A DNA stretch of 39,434 nucleotides from Mycolicibacterium komossense (GCF_025822605.1 NZ_JACKTY010000057.1:1-39434), one strand, 5' to 3'; numbered from the stretch's first letter, positions 33,399 to 39,434 are shown. The notes: generated by a model from the sequence alone, not told the origin. Translations and numbers: made by a program.

Positions 33399-34185
33399 GT
33401 TCCACCGTCACGACGACGGCACCGCACACAGCCACCACGACCACGGCGGCGACCACCATCACCACGACGACGATCACGATCACGGCGATCACAGCGGGTA
33501 TTCCACCGGCTCCCAGCGCGTGGAAGTACTGGAGTCGATCTTCGCCGAGAACGATGTCAGGGCCGACTTCAATCGGAAAGCCTTCGAGAGCAATGGTATT
33601 CGCGCACTGAACCTGATGAGCTCCCCGGGCTCGGGGAAGACGACGGTGCTCGGCGCGACCCTGGACGAACTCAGGGGGGAACTCGCCGTCGGTGTCATCG
33701 AGGGCGATATCGCCACCGACCTCGACGCCGCGAAACTCGCCGGCCGCGGTGCGCAGATTTCGTTGCTGAACACCAACAACGGGTTCGGCGGCGAATGCCA
33801 CCTCGACGCGCCCATGGTCAACCGCGCCTTGCAGGGCCTCGATCTGCCCGGTCTGGATCTCGTCATCATCGAGAACGTCGGTAATCTCGTCTGCCCTGCC
33901 GAATTCGACGTCGGCGAGCACGCCAAAGCGATGGTCTATTCCGTCACCGAGGGTGAGGACAAACCGCTCAAATACCCGGTGATGTTCCGGTCCGTCGATG
34001 TGGTGCTGCTCAACAAAATCGACCTGGTGCCCTACCTCGACGCCGATGTCGACACCTACATCGCCCATGTCCGCGAGGTCAATCCGACCGCGACGATCCT
34101 GCCCGTCAGCGCCCGCACCGGCGACGGTATGGGCGCCTGGTTCGACTGGCTGCGGCAGTTCCGCCAGCCCGCGTCCGCCTCATAA
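33391..34185 (+). CDS. hypB: Nickel-dependent GTPase HypB with histidine-rich N terminus (264 aa)
   Basis: GTPase for nickel insertion into the hydrogenase. The N-terminal 36 residues carry 13 histidines, a nickel-storage type segment. The P-loop is SSPGSGKTT (77-85). GFGGECHLDAPMV contains the G-domain metal Cys/His, IIENVGNLVCPAEFDVGE and LLNKIDLVPYLD are the other G motifs. The start is a GTG overlapping hypA. Confidence 0.96.
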   Translation: MGRFHRHDDGTAHSHHDHGGDHHHHDDDHDHGDHSGYSTGSQRVEVLESIFAENDVRADFNRKAFESNGIRALNLMSSPGSGKTTVLGATLDELRGELAVGVIEGDIATDLDAAKLAGRGAQISLLNTNNGFGGECHLDAPMVNRALQGLDLPGLDLVIIENVGNLVCPAEFDVGEHAKAMVYSVTEGEDKPLKYPVMFRSVDVVLLNKIDLVPYLDADVDTYIAHVREVNPTATILPVSARTGDGMGAWFDWLRQFRQPASAS

Positions 34186-34201
34186 CTCAGGAGTATCCAC
34201 C

Positions 34202-34855
34202 GTGCGTTCCACCCGTCTCGTCCTCATTCGGCATGGCCAGACGCCGGCGAACATCGCCGAGCAGCTGGACACCGTGGCCCCCGGCGCCGGTCTGACAGAG
34301 CTCGGGCACCTGCAGGCCGCCGCGATGCCGTCGGCGCTGATCGGCCAACCCATCGAGGCGATCTACGTGTCGCCATTGGTGCGCACGCACCAGACGGCGA
34401 CACCGCTGGCGCGTGCCCGGGGTCTGGTGCCCCGAGCGCTCGACGGGTTGCGTGAGGTCAGCGCGGGCGAGCGCAACGGCGAACACGGTACCGACCTGGT
34501 CCGCCGCTACCACCGCACGATCATGTCGTGGACCGACGGCGCGCAGGATCGGCTGTTCGGCGGTGAGAACGGGCCCGAATTCCTGGCCCGTTACGACGGC
34601 GCGCTCCTGGCGATCTGTGCGTCAGGGGTGTCCGATGCGGTGGTGGTCAGTCACGGCTCGGCCATGCGCTGTTGGGCGGCGGCCCGCGCCGAGAACATCA
34701 CGCCGGCCTTCGCCAGGGAGAACGTCCTCAGCAATACGGGGACCATTACGGTGGAGCGCACCGCCCAGGGTGGCTGGCGTGTCCTGGACTGGAACTGCGA
34801 GACGCTGGGCTTGCGCCATCTCAGCGAGACGGCGCTGGTCCCGGTGGCGGGTTGA
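34202..34855 (+). CDS. Histidine phosphatase (phosphoglycerate mutase-like) family protein (217 aa)
   Basis: RHGQTP near the N terminus contains the phospho-accepting H11; a second His lies in VVSHGSAMRC. The substrate cannot be told from sequence. The GTG at 34202 has CAGGAG eight bases upstream and is 16 bases after hypB, so it probably belongs to the hypAB transcript, though a hydrogenase link is not established for the family. It converges on the HhH-GPD gene with a one-base gap. Confidence 0.88.
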   Translation: MRSTRLVLIRHGQTPANIAEQLDTVAPGAGLTELGHLQAAAMPSALIGQPIEAIYVSPLVRTHQTATPLARARGLVPRALDGLREVSAGERNGEHGTDLVRRYHRTIMSWTDGAQDRLFGGENGPEFLARYDGALLAICASGVSDAVVVSHGSAMRCWAAARAENITPAFARENVLSNTGTITVERTAQGGWRVLDWNCETLGLRHLSETALVPVAG

Positions 34856-34856
34856 C

Positions 34857-35531
34857 TCAGGCCTTTGCCGCCTTCTCTTTCGCGGCTGCCTTCATCTGCT
34901 TCTTGTGACTGCGCACCTTGTCCAGCGACGCCTGGTCGCGGATATCGGCGATGGACATGAAGGTGCCGGTCTTGCCGTAATCACCGGCCGCCTCCTGCCA
35001 GCCCTTGGCTGTCACGCCGTACTGCTTGCCGAGCAGGGCCAGGAAGATCCGCGCCTTCTGATCGCCGAACCCCGGTAGCAGCTTGAGCCGCTTGAGGACT
35101 TCGCGGCCATCGGGGTTACCCGCGGTCCACACGTTGACGGCATCCCCGTCGTACTCGTCGACGATGGTCTGCGCCAGCACCTGCAGACGCTTGGCCATCG
35201 ACCCCGGAAAGCGGTGGATGGCAGGCGATTCCGAACACAACGCGACGAACTTGTCGGGGTCGTAGCTCGCGATCAGCCCGGCGTCGAAGCCGCCGATCCG
35301 CTCGGCGATCTTCTTCGGGCCGGCGAACGCGACCTCCATCGGGATCTGCTGAGAAGTGCCAATACGTTGTAAATCAGCAGCTAAGCGGTCGGCAATCTTC
35401 TTTGGTCCCCGGAAGGCGACCTCGAGGGGGATCTGCTGGTCCAGCATCATTCCCACAAGCAGGGCGAAGGGATTCTCAGACAGCAGTTGATCCGCGTCTA
35501 AGTCCTGAGCTATGCAGAGGTTCGCTTTCAT
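34857..35531 (-). CDS. HhH-GPD family base-excision repair-like protein, apparently chimeric (224 aa)
   Basis: Helix-hairpin-helix DNA glycosylase-like protein: PAIHRFPGSMAKRLQ and LPGFGDQKARIFLALLG contain the HhH region. Near the N terminus a segment is duplicated: QQIPLEVAFRGPKKIADR is followed 29 codons later by QQIPMEVAFAGPKKIAER. Family members I know have this once. The first copy and everything upstream of it (35352-35531) are visibly lower in GC than the rest. I infer that the N-terminal ~60 residues come from the adjacent mobile element, joined at an attachment site. The ORF is intact; activity is uncertain. Confidence 0.8.
   Translation of the reverse strand: MKANLCIAQDLDADQLLSENPFALLVGMMLDQQIPLEVAFRGPKKIADRLAADLQRIGTSQQIPMEVAFAGPKKIAERIGGFDAGLIASYDPDKFVALCSESPAIHRFPGSMAKRLQVLAQTIVDEYDGDAVNVWTAGNPDGREVLKRLKLLPGFGDQKARIFLALLGKQYGVTAKGWQEAAGDYGKTGTFMSIADIRDQASLDKVRSHKKQMKAAAKEKAAKA
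35298..35438. repeat. Diverged direct repeat at the element border (att-like)
   Basis: 35301-35351 and 35388-35438 align without gaps at 40 of 51 positions, with an exact 11-base core GGGATCTGCTG at 35341-35351 and 35428-35438, spaced 87 bases (29 codons). The 20% divergence argues against recent slippage and favours two homologous sequences brought together, as when an integrase uses a gene-internal attB and the element carries a replacement gene end. Confidence 0.65.
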
Positions 35532-35562
35532 GGGTGCTTAGCCTACGACTGGCAGGTGGGTG

Positions 35563-36207
35563 TCAAGTCTCGGTTCGCGGCGCGATCGCCTTTTGCGGAC
35601 GCCGTTTCGGCTTGTCGTCGACCGTCAGTAGCGGCATGTCCGTGGTGACCGTGTCCTCCTCGCCTGAGAACGAGGGCTCAAGCACCGCCCTCCCTTTGAT
35701 AGTCAGTTGACCGCCCGCGCGCCCTGGCGACCGCTCCAACAGTCCTTTCCGGGTGGCCTGCCACAGATGATTCTTGATAGCCGCCGCCGAGTTGCCGGTA
35801 AGTGCCGCCAGGTGATCTAGCGGCTTTTCCTGGCCGTTCTTGACTGAGTCGACATAAACCCTAGACAGCAGGGCGAGATACTTCGGCGTGATGGCACCGC
35901 CCGCGTGGTCAGCCAGCATCGAAAGTAGCGCGTCCTCGGTGCGCCGCCTCGCGCTCTCCCACCTTTTCGAATTGGACAGGGATGCCCGCAGTCTGTCCCG
36001 CGCATACCCGAAGTCCACGTCTCGCAGAACGGTCTGCGACAGCCCACCCGGTGGGCAATAGTCAGGGTCGGATGGGTAGATCACAAGCACCGCAGGTCCA
36101 CCTTGCGTCTCGCCTTCAGGCCATTGCATCTCCGCGACCCACTCGCTGTTCGGCCCCAGGTCCATGGTCACCGAGTACTGATCGCGTTTGACCTGCCATT
36201 TTGCCAT
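35563..36207 (-). CDS. Element-borne winged-HTH protein, possible repressor (214 aa)
   Basis: No named family recognised. The N-terminal ~75 residues are beta-rich with the CPPGGLSQTVLRDVDF segment. The central part has LALLSRVYVDSVKNGQ, and then PLDHLAALTGNSAAAIKNHL followed by QATRKGLLERSPG, a helix-turn-helix pattern common in actinobacterial plasmid and prophage proteins near integration sites. The C terminus is low-complexity and charged. It is divergent from the small-gene operon across a promoter region with repeated ACTAG motifs, which fits a repressor or copy-control role; this is inference. Confidence 0.75.
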   Translation of the reverse strand: MAKWQVKRDQYSVTMDLGPNSEWVAEMQWPEGETQGGPAVLVIYPSDPDYCPPGGLSQTVLRDVDFGYARDRLRASLSNSKRWESARRRTEDALLSMLADHAGGAITPKYLALLSRVYVDSVKNGQEKPLDHLAALTGNSAAAIKNHLWQATRKGLLERSPGRAGGQLTIKGRAVLEPSFSGEEDTVTTDMPLLTVDDKPKRRPQKAIAPRTET

Positions 36208-36326
36208 TTCGCCACACTAGCATGGTTAACCGGTTTGACAGACTAGTTAGACTAGCCCTATTGTTTGGCCTGTCGGCAACGACACCGGCCCAACCGGGCC
36301 ACTCCAACAGAACAGGAAGAGAGCGA
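36208..36326. promoter_or_regulatory. Element control region with promoter and repeated ACTAG motifs
   Basis: A rightward promoter is likely: TTGACA at 36235-36240 and TATTGT at 36259-36264 (18-base spacer). ACTAG occurs at 36216, 36242 and 36251, the last two within the spacer as gactag-tta-gactag. GGTTAACC (36224-36231) is a perfect palindrome just before the -35. This is a typical layout for a repressed early promoter. Confidence 0.6.
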
Positions 36327-36542
36327 ATGCCCAGCTACAACAACGAGATTCAGGTCAATCGTGGCGACAGCCCGAAGCGCCACGAGGTGCTGAACCTGCT
36401 GGTAAACAATGTGTTTTACGCAGACGGGGCGCCCTGGCAGCCGACGACCGAACAGGTCGCCGGGCTGACCGAGATCTTCGGGAAGGACGAACTCGCCGAG
36501 CTCAAAAGCGGCAAAGTCATTTCGACCACCTGGAACAGCTAG
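36327..36542 (+). CDS. Small element-encoded protein (71 aa)
   Basis: Not recognised. MPSYNNEIQVNRGDSPKRHEV starts the protein; it is mixed in charge, without Cys or membrane segments. AGGAAGAGAG precedes the ATG by four to nine bases. It is the first gene of the plus-strand run after the promoter at 36235-36264, so it is likely expressed early or constitutively. Confidence 0.72.
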   Translation: MPSYNNEIQVNRGDSPKRHEVLNLLVNNVFYADGAPWQPTTEQVAGLTEIFGKDELAELKSGKVISTTWNS

Positions 36543-36835
36543 TGACAGGGATCGGGGAGGCGGGTAACGCCGCCTCCCTGCCCTTCGGGGTGAGCCGGCC
36601 GTGCTGGCTGGCGGCAACCGGCGACACCGACCGCCTAGAGGTACTGCGGAGCCCGCTGGTCAAGGACACCTCACGAATGTACGAACCGGTACGCCGGTTC
36701 ATCGGGGACCACGGTCTCGCCCTGGCCGCGCAGGACACGTTCGAGGATGCGGATTGGATGTTCGGAAGCGTCGAGATGTCGGTGTACGTCACGCCAGCGG
36801 CCAGGAATGCCAGTTACGCCAGGGTGCGGGCATAA
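36542..36835 (+). CDS. Small element-encoded protein (97 aa)
   Basis: Not recognised. The GTG shares its first base with the stop of the preceding gene, and the stop lies two bases before the next ATG. The order and spacing support a real cistron. The sequence is mixed alpha/beta (MYEPVRRFIGDHGLALAAQD) with no motif that I can name. Confidence 0.6.
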   Translation: MTGIGEAGNAASLPFGVSRPCWLAATGDTDRLEVLRSPLVKDTSRMYEPVRRFIGDHGLALAAQDTFEDADWMFGSVEMSVYVTPAARNASYARVRA

Positions 36836-36837
36836 GC

Positions 36838-37401
36838 ATGGATCTTGATTACGAGGATTTCGAGAGCGGCGGCATGGCGCTGCACAACCCGTCGCTGTTC
36901 CGACGGCGACATCTGGCGTACGAGTTCTACAAGCACACCCCCGAGTTCATTGCCAAGCAGGCACCAAAGCCGATGTACGAGAGCCGGGATCCGGCGAAGA
37001 CGGAGTTGAGGGTCTGGGAGACCGACCACGGCCACGTCAACGAGGTAGGCGGCATCCGGATGTACATCGGATCATGCGTCGACTGCGACGGGCTGGTCAT
37101 GTTGACACGTGACGTTTCGGGGCCGGAGTTCAGAGGCCGAGGCAACCGGGGATGGCGTGGAAGGTGGCCGTCGTTGTGCTACGACTGCCGCGACCGCCAC
37201 AAGCGGGAATCGCTGGAGTCCCGACGCGCAGCCAAGCGCGCCTATGACCGCGCGGCCAAGAAAGCGAAGCGAGAAGAAGAGCGTGAGGACAAGCTAATGG
37301 AGCTTCAGTACGAGGAATGGGATCGCGAGCGCCTGTCGTACGGGAACTGGGGATGGGTCGTAGACCAGCACGGCAATGAGCAGTGGGTCAAGTTAGATTA
37401 A
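36838..37401 (+). CDS. Element-encoded zinc-ribbon-like protein (187 aa)
   Basis: Family not recognised. Two CxxC pairs, C80-C83 (SCVDCDG) and C114-C117 (LCYDCRD), separated by ~30 residues, suggest a zinc-binding ribbon. A strongly basic, lysine/glutamate-rich helix follows (about 120-155) and probably forms a coiled coil or nucleic-acid contact. It ends WVVDQHGNEQWVKLD. Confidence 0.72.
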   Translation: MDLDYEDFESGGMALHNPSLFRRRHLAYEFYKHTPEFIAKQAPKPMYESRDPAKTELRVWETDHGHVNEVGGIRMYIGSCVDCDGLVMLTRDVSGPEFRGRGNRGWRGRWPSLCYDCRDRHKRESLESRRAAKRAYDRAAKKAKREEEREDKLMELQYEEWDRERLSYGNWGWVVDQHGNEQWVKLD

Positions 37402-37580
37402 CTAACCTGTCGCACATCGAATAACAGTGGATAGTGAGCGGGGTAGAGATAACCCCGGCCGGTAAATCCTGCGAGCTGCTCAGCGGTCTCCCCCGCCTTG
37501 AAGCGCCGCAACGCCAGCTCCCCCAAGGGTTGGCTCCGGGTGCCCAAGAACCCGATGACGGCCAGGCCCCAGGCTCGCAC
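37398..37580 (-). CDS. Possible small antisense gene (60 aa), doubtful
   Basis: The frame starts at a GTG with a poorly spaced AGAGAG and ends overlapping the stop of the zinc-ribbon gene by four bases. The predicted protein (RAWGLAVIGFLGTRSQPLG start) has a more natural composition than the frames on the other strand. Third-position GC is shared with a plus-strand frame, so coding bias does not decide. Kept only as a possibility. Confidence 0.25.
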   Translation of the reverse strand: MRAWGLAVIGFLGTRSQPLGELALRRFKAGETAEQLAGFTGRGYLYPAHYPLLFDVRQVS

Positions 37581-37652
37581 CTCTCTGGCCGTCAGAACTT
37601 CCCGCTGGAACTACCAGCGCCAGTGGAAAGCCGCTCAGGGATGAGCGGATAA

Positions 37653-37685
37653 GGGACGCGCAGCCATGCGTCCCGCTTTCTTTTG
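37653..37685 (+). terminator. Intrinsic terminator 1
   Basis: Perfect 7-base stem gggacgc (37653-37659) / gcgtccc (37668-37674), 8-base loop, then a T-rich tail gctttcttttg. It would end transcription from the small-gene operon. Confidence 0.8.
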
Positions 37686-37700
37686 TAGGGAACCGAAGAG

Positions 37701-37744
37701 CCCTCGGCCCGAGTCCATGAGACCGGGTCGGGGGTTTCTCTTTT
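37701..37744 (+). terminator. Intrinsic terminator 2
   Basis: Eleven-base stem ccctcggcccg (37701-37711) / cgggtcggggg (37724-37734) with two G-U pairs, 12-base loop, then tttctctttt. It lies 16 bases after terminator 1, a tandem arrangement that insulates the next gene. Confidence 0.78.
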
Positions 37745-37780
37745 GCCATGAATCATGACCAAACATGAAGGGAGGGCACG

Positions 37781-38029
37781 ATGCCCGCCAGCCGGTGCCC
37801 TCAGGGGCACGACATTCGGGCGGCCACCGACCGCGACGGCCAAGGCTATTGCCTCCGGTGCCGGGCTGAACGAGCCCGACAACGCCGAGTCAGCAACTCG
37901 ATGAAGTTGACATTGATCCGTGCGTTCGAGGATGCCGGAGTTCGGTTCGAGGATGACGACGGGTCGCCCGTCGCACCGGCCGAGGTCGTGCGCCAGCTCG
38001 CAGCTGTGTATGAGGCAGACGCGCCTTAA
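37781..38029 (+). CDS. Small zinc-finger-like element protein (82 aa)
   Basis: The N-terminal half has C6 (RCPQGHDIR) and C24-x2-C27 (YCLRCRAERARQRR), a short zinc-binding pattern followed by an arginine-rich stretch. The C-terminal half is acidic and helical. AGGGAGG lies six bases before the ATG, an excellent ribosome site. No specific family can be named. Confidence 0.78.
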   Translation: MPASRCPQGHDIRAATDRDGQGYCLRCRAERARQRRVSNSMKLTLIRAFEDAGVRFEDDDGSPVAPAEVVRQLAAVYEADAP

Positions 38030-38041
38030 CAACAGATCTGC

Positions 38042-38089
38042 CCGTCTCCGACCAACTGAGACGGACGAACACGGCCACCCCAAGGTGGC
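38042..38089. promoter_or_regulatory. Two adjacent hairpins in the gap before the coiled-coil gene
   Basis: ccgtctc (38042-38048) / gagacgg (38058-38064) with a 9-base loop, and gccacc (38074-38079) / ggtggc (38084-38089) with a 4-base loop, both perfect. No T-runs follow. They could be an operator pair or a structured leader; undetermined. Confidence 0.45.
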
Positions 38090-38139
38090 TGTGCCATATT
38101 GCCGTGCCCAGGTGGCAGGCACCCTGATGAGGAGAACAG

Positions 38140-38382
38140 ATGCAAGACAACGATTTTGATCCCGCCAACGGGGCGCAGCGGATGGCCAGCCTCTGGGCTG
38201 AGAACCGCGTGCTGAAATCTCGACTCCGAGATATTGACCGGCTGTCATCGCAAGAACTGCCCTCCAGCTGGCATAGAACCTTGACCAAACTCCGCAGGGA
38301 AAACGGCAGGTTCCGTATTGAGCGCAACGAGGCACGCTTCGAGCTGGAGGCTCTCCGCGCCGAAATTTCGGCCGGCAAGTGA
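38140..38382 (+). CDS. Small coiled-coil protein (80 aa)
   Basis: After an acidic N terminus the protein is almost entirely charged helix (MASLWAENRVLKSRLRDIDRL, then LRRENGRFRIERNEARFELE) with heptad-like leucine spacing. A GAGGAGA site lies five bases before the ATG. It overlaps the initiator-like gene as GTGA. An oligomerising partner of that protein is a reasonable guess. Confidence 0.75.
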   Translation: MQDNDFDPANGAQRMASLWAENRVLKSRLRDIDRLSSQELPSSWHRTLTKLRRENGRFRIERNEARFELEALRAEISAGK

Positions 38383-38984
38383 GCAGGCCTGAGATCCTCC
38401 GATGGGACCAGGCTTACAACCGCAACGGCGATCGCAAGTTGCAACGCGCTGTCGTCAACGCCATCCGCACCTACATGGACAACCACACTCTGACCGGTTG
38501 GGTTAAAGCGGAGACGCTGGTGCGAGACACCGGCATCAAGGAGCGGACCGTTCGGGAGCAGATCGCCGCCAACGTCGCGGCGGGCTGGCTAGAGGTTGTC
38601 GAGAGTGGCAACTCATCCGGTCGAGCGAACACATATCGGCTGACGTATCCAGACCATGCGCCACAGCACATGGTTGAGGTAGAACTATGCGCTACAACGC
38701 AGGGGAACCATGCGCCACAGCACACACCTACTGCTCCTAGAACTTCTCCTCGAGAGAAGTTCTCTGAAGGAGCTACTCCAGAGAAGCATGCGCTGCAGCG
38801 CATGGTCCCCGATCCTTGGGGATCGGTGACTCCCGTTGGCCCGCAACCGCTAACAGCTACGGAGTCCAACCATGCGCCACAGCGCAGGGTTCCAGAGGGT
38901 GCGCCAGAGCGCACGGTTTGGAGTTCCTGCCAGTTCGACCCGTTCTGCGAGAACTCGTCTCACGGCATCGAATGCAGGCGATAA
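38379..38984 (+). CDS. Winged-HTH protein with nested iteron array; replication initiator candidate (201 aa)
   Basis: Residues ~5-90 look like a winged helix-turn-helix (AETLVRDTGIKERTVREQIA then AAGWLEVVESG and a beta wing NTYRLTYP). From residue ~92 on the protein is low in complexity, with repeats of HAPQ because the DNA there carries six copies of a TGCGC-N4-GCGCA palindrome. A DNA-binding N-terminal domain followed by binding sites inside its own gene is the design of the lambda O initiator and its origin. No sequence identity to O is claimed. The GTG start overlaps the previous stop. Confidence 0.7.
   Translation: MSRPEILRWDQAYNRNGDRKLQRAVVNAIRTYMDNHTLTGWVKAETLVRDTGIKERTVREQIAANVAAGWLEVVESGNSSGRANTYRLTYPDHAPQHMVEVELCATTQGNHAPQHTPTAPRTSPREKFSEGATPEKHALQRMVPDPWGSVTPVGPQPLTATESNHAPQRRVPEGAPERTVWSSCQFDPFCENSSHGIECRR
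38653..38914. repeat. Array of six palindromic iterons, origin candidate
   Basis: Copies of TGCGC-N4-GCGCA centred near 38663, 38694, 38717, 38795, 38879 and 38906. Copies 4 (catgcgctgcagcgcatg, a perfect 18-base palindrome), 5 and 6 have perfect arms; 1, 2 and 3 have one mismatch. Copies 1 and 3 share 18 identical bases. Centre spacing is 31, 23, 78, 84 and 27 bases. Two more inverted repeats lie between copies 3 and 4. Confidence 0.8.
38739..38784. repeat. Two hairpin-forming inverted repeats within the iteron array
   Basis: AGAACTTCTC (38739-38748) / GAGAAGTTCT (38754-38763) are perfect 10-base arms around ctcga. Directly after, TCTCT/AGAGA (38761-38765, 38780-38784) enclose GGAG/CTCC (38769-38772, 38776-38779). 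The less GC-rich, foldable segment between iterons 3 and 4 is where a replication origin might melt. Confidence 0.7.
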
Positions 38985-39019
38985 ATCACCACACCGACCG
39001 CAGTAACCCCGCAAGACCG

Positions 39020-39043
39020 AGGCCCCGACACCGGGGCCTTTTT
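39020..39043 (+). terminator. Intrinsic terminator after the initiator-like gene
   Basis: Perfect 8-base stem AGGCCCCG (39020-39027) / CGGGGCCT (39032-39039), loop acac, followed by five T's including the last stem base. A strong canonical terminator 36 bases after the stop of the gene. Confidence 0.9.
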
Positions 39044-39090
39044 GCTGCCCGGACCAAGGCAGCGCAACACCCAACAGGAGAAGCGAGAAC

Positions 39091-39249
39091 ATGAACGACC
39101 CGATCACCGAGGCGGTCGAAAGAGCTGCCACAGAGGGAGCACCACCGAAGGTCTGGCACGTAGGCCCAGACGCCGTGATCCAACTGGCCGAAGACGGCTC
39201 AGGGCACCTACTCACCGACGCCACCATCACCCACTGGACCGTCGACTAA
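39091..39249 (+). CDS. Small element-encoded protein (52 aa)
   Basis: MNDPITEAVERAATEGAPPK begins the protein and GHLLTDATITHWTVD ends it. Unknown family. CAGGAG lies well placed before the ATG (39091). Its TAA shares a base with the next ATG. Confidence 0.68.
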   Translation: MNDPITEAVERAATEGAPPKVWHVGPDAVIQLAEDGSGHLLTDATITHWTVD

Positions 39250-39359
39250 TGACCGCTTGCCCACGACACCGGCACTGCGCCTACACCGGCCGCGAGCCGG
39301 GGGTCTGCCCGACCTGTCACGCGAGCACACCGAAGTGCGGAATTTTTCAAGGTGGATGA
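39249..39359 (+). CDS. Short Cys/His-rich protein, possibly truncated (36 aa)
   Basis: MTACPRHRHCAYTGREPGVC starts the protein; CPRHRHC and CPTCHAS suggest a small zinc finger. The codons after about 39340 (CGIFQGG) do not continue the pattern. Just beyond, another gene ends on the opposite strand, so an insertion may have cut the gene here. Confidence 0.5.
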   Translation: MTACPRHRHCAYTGREPGVCPTCHASTPKCGIFQGG

Positions 39360-39371
39360 GTCCATCGGGTG

Positions 39372-39434
39372 TTAAGCGGCTGTCGTGTCGGCCTCCTCGG
39401 TGGTGTCTTGGGCGGGTCGGTTGATCCAGGCGGT
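39372..39434 (-). CDS. 3' end of an unidentified gene (partial)
   Basis: Twenty codons ending at a TAA (39372-39374), reading TAWINRPAQDTTEEADTTAA. High GC and coding-like. The position at the abrupt end of a small element gene suggests a transposase of an inserted IS, but the fragment is too short to assign. Confidence 0.4.
   Translation of the reverse strand, partial: TAWINRPAQDTTEEADTTAA

Larger units (their letters stand above)
37402..37780. other. Gene-poor 379-bp stretch of the element
   Basis: Apart from the doubtful minus-strand frame and a short plus-strand frame ending near 37639, I see no convincing gene. A small hairpin GGGGT/ACCCC (37440-37444, 37452-37456) and an inverted repeat GTTAG/CTAAC (37392-37396, 37402-37406) lie at its start. 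Two terminators on the plus strand occupy 37653-37744. A small non-coding RNA ending at these terminators is possible but unproven. Confidence 0.5.
35341..39434. mobile_element. End of an integrated prophage or integrative plasmid (continues past window)
   Basis: From the exchange point in the HhH-GPD gene rightward the gene style changes. There are short, tightly packed genes of unknown family, a repressor-like wHTH gene on the minus strand divergent from a run of plus-strand small genes, lower and more variable GC, several intrinsic terminators and an iteron-like array. No integrase, portal or conjugation gene is in the window, so prophage and integrative plasmid cannot be separated. The other end lies beyond 39434. 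Confidence 0.65.

Noticed and set aside
37434..37652. Plus-strand 72-codon frame in the gene-poor part of the element
   Set aside because: GTG start without ribosome site, proline/serine/glutamine-rich composition, and no motif.

Overview
The window looks like chromosomal DNA of a high-GC actinomycete, most likely a Mycobacteriaceae member (Mycolicibacterium-like). Signs are the high G+C, frequent GTG starts, dense ATGA/GTGA start-stop overlaps, actinobacterial nuo, and a group 2a Huc-type hydrogenase with its HucM and HucE partners. No rRNA, tRNA or CRISPR array was seen.

Layout. (1) 1-7775, minus strand: nuoA-B-C-D-E-F-G-H of respiratory complex I; nuoH runs off the left edge. (2) 7858-16474, minus strand: a nine-gene operon for the high-affinity uptake [NiFe]-hydrogenase Huc (hucM, hucS, hucL, maturation protease, an 84-aa protein, a TPR protein, the NifU-Rieske protein HucE, an NHL beta-propeller protein, and an unrecognised 280-aa protein). 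It ends only 82 bp upstream of nuoA. (3) 16702-17763, plus strand: an AraC-family regulator divergent from huc. (4) 17770-21570, minus strand: red-type form I RuBisCO (cbbL, cbbS), the activase cbbX and a LysR-type regulator (cbbR). (5) 21719-28101: class I FBP aldolase (plus), a GAF histidine kinase and NarL-type response regulator (minus), then rpe, transketolase and cbbY (plus). (6) 28098-34185: hypF-C-D-E (minus) divergent from hypA-B (plus), the [NiFe] cofactor assembly set. (7) 34202-35531: a histidine phosphatase and an HhH-GPD DNA-repair protein gene whose 5' part appears to come from a mobile element. (8) About 35341-39434: the end of an integrated prophage or integrative plasmid. It has a repressor-like wHTH protein, small phage-type genes, a lambda-O-like initiator candidate with iterated palindromes inside its gene, terminators, and the 3' end of an unidentified gene at the right edge.

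How it fits together (inference). Huc oxidises H2, down to atmospheric levels in its M. smegmatis relative, and feeds electrons to menaquinone. Hyp proteins build its active site. Complex I is encoded directly downstream; run in reverse it could make NADH from quinol for CO2 fixation by RuBisCO and the linked Calvin-cycle genes. Regions 1-6 therefore resemble a lithoautotrophy superlocus. Phosphoribulokinase and a sedoheptulose/fructose bisphosphatase are not in the window.

The most unusual local structures are three tandem 11-codon ORFs chained by ATGA overlaps between nuoD and nuoE, a palindromic repeat that became the 3' end of nuoF, the chimeric HhH-GPD gene at the element border, and the iteron array nested in the initiator candidate.
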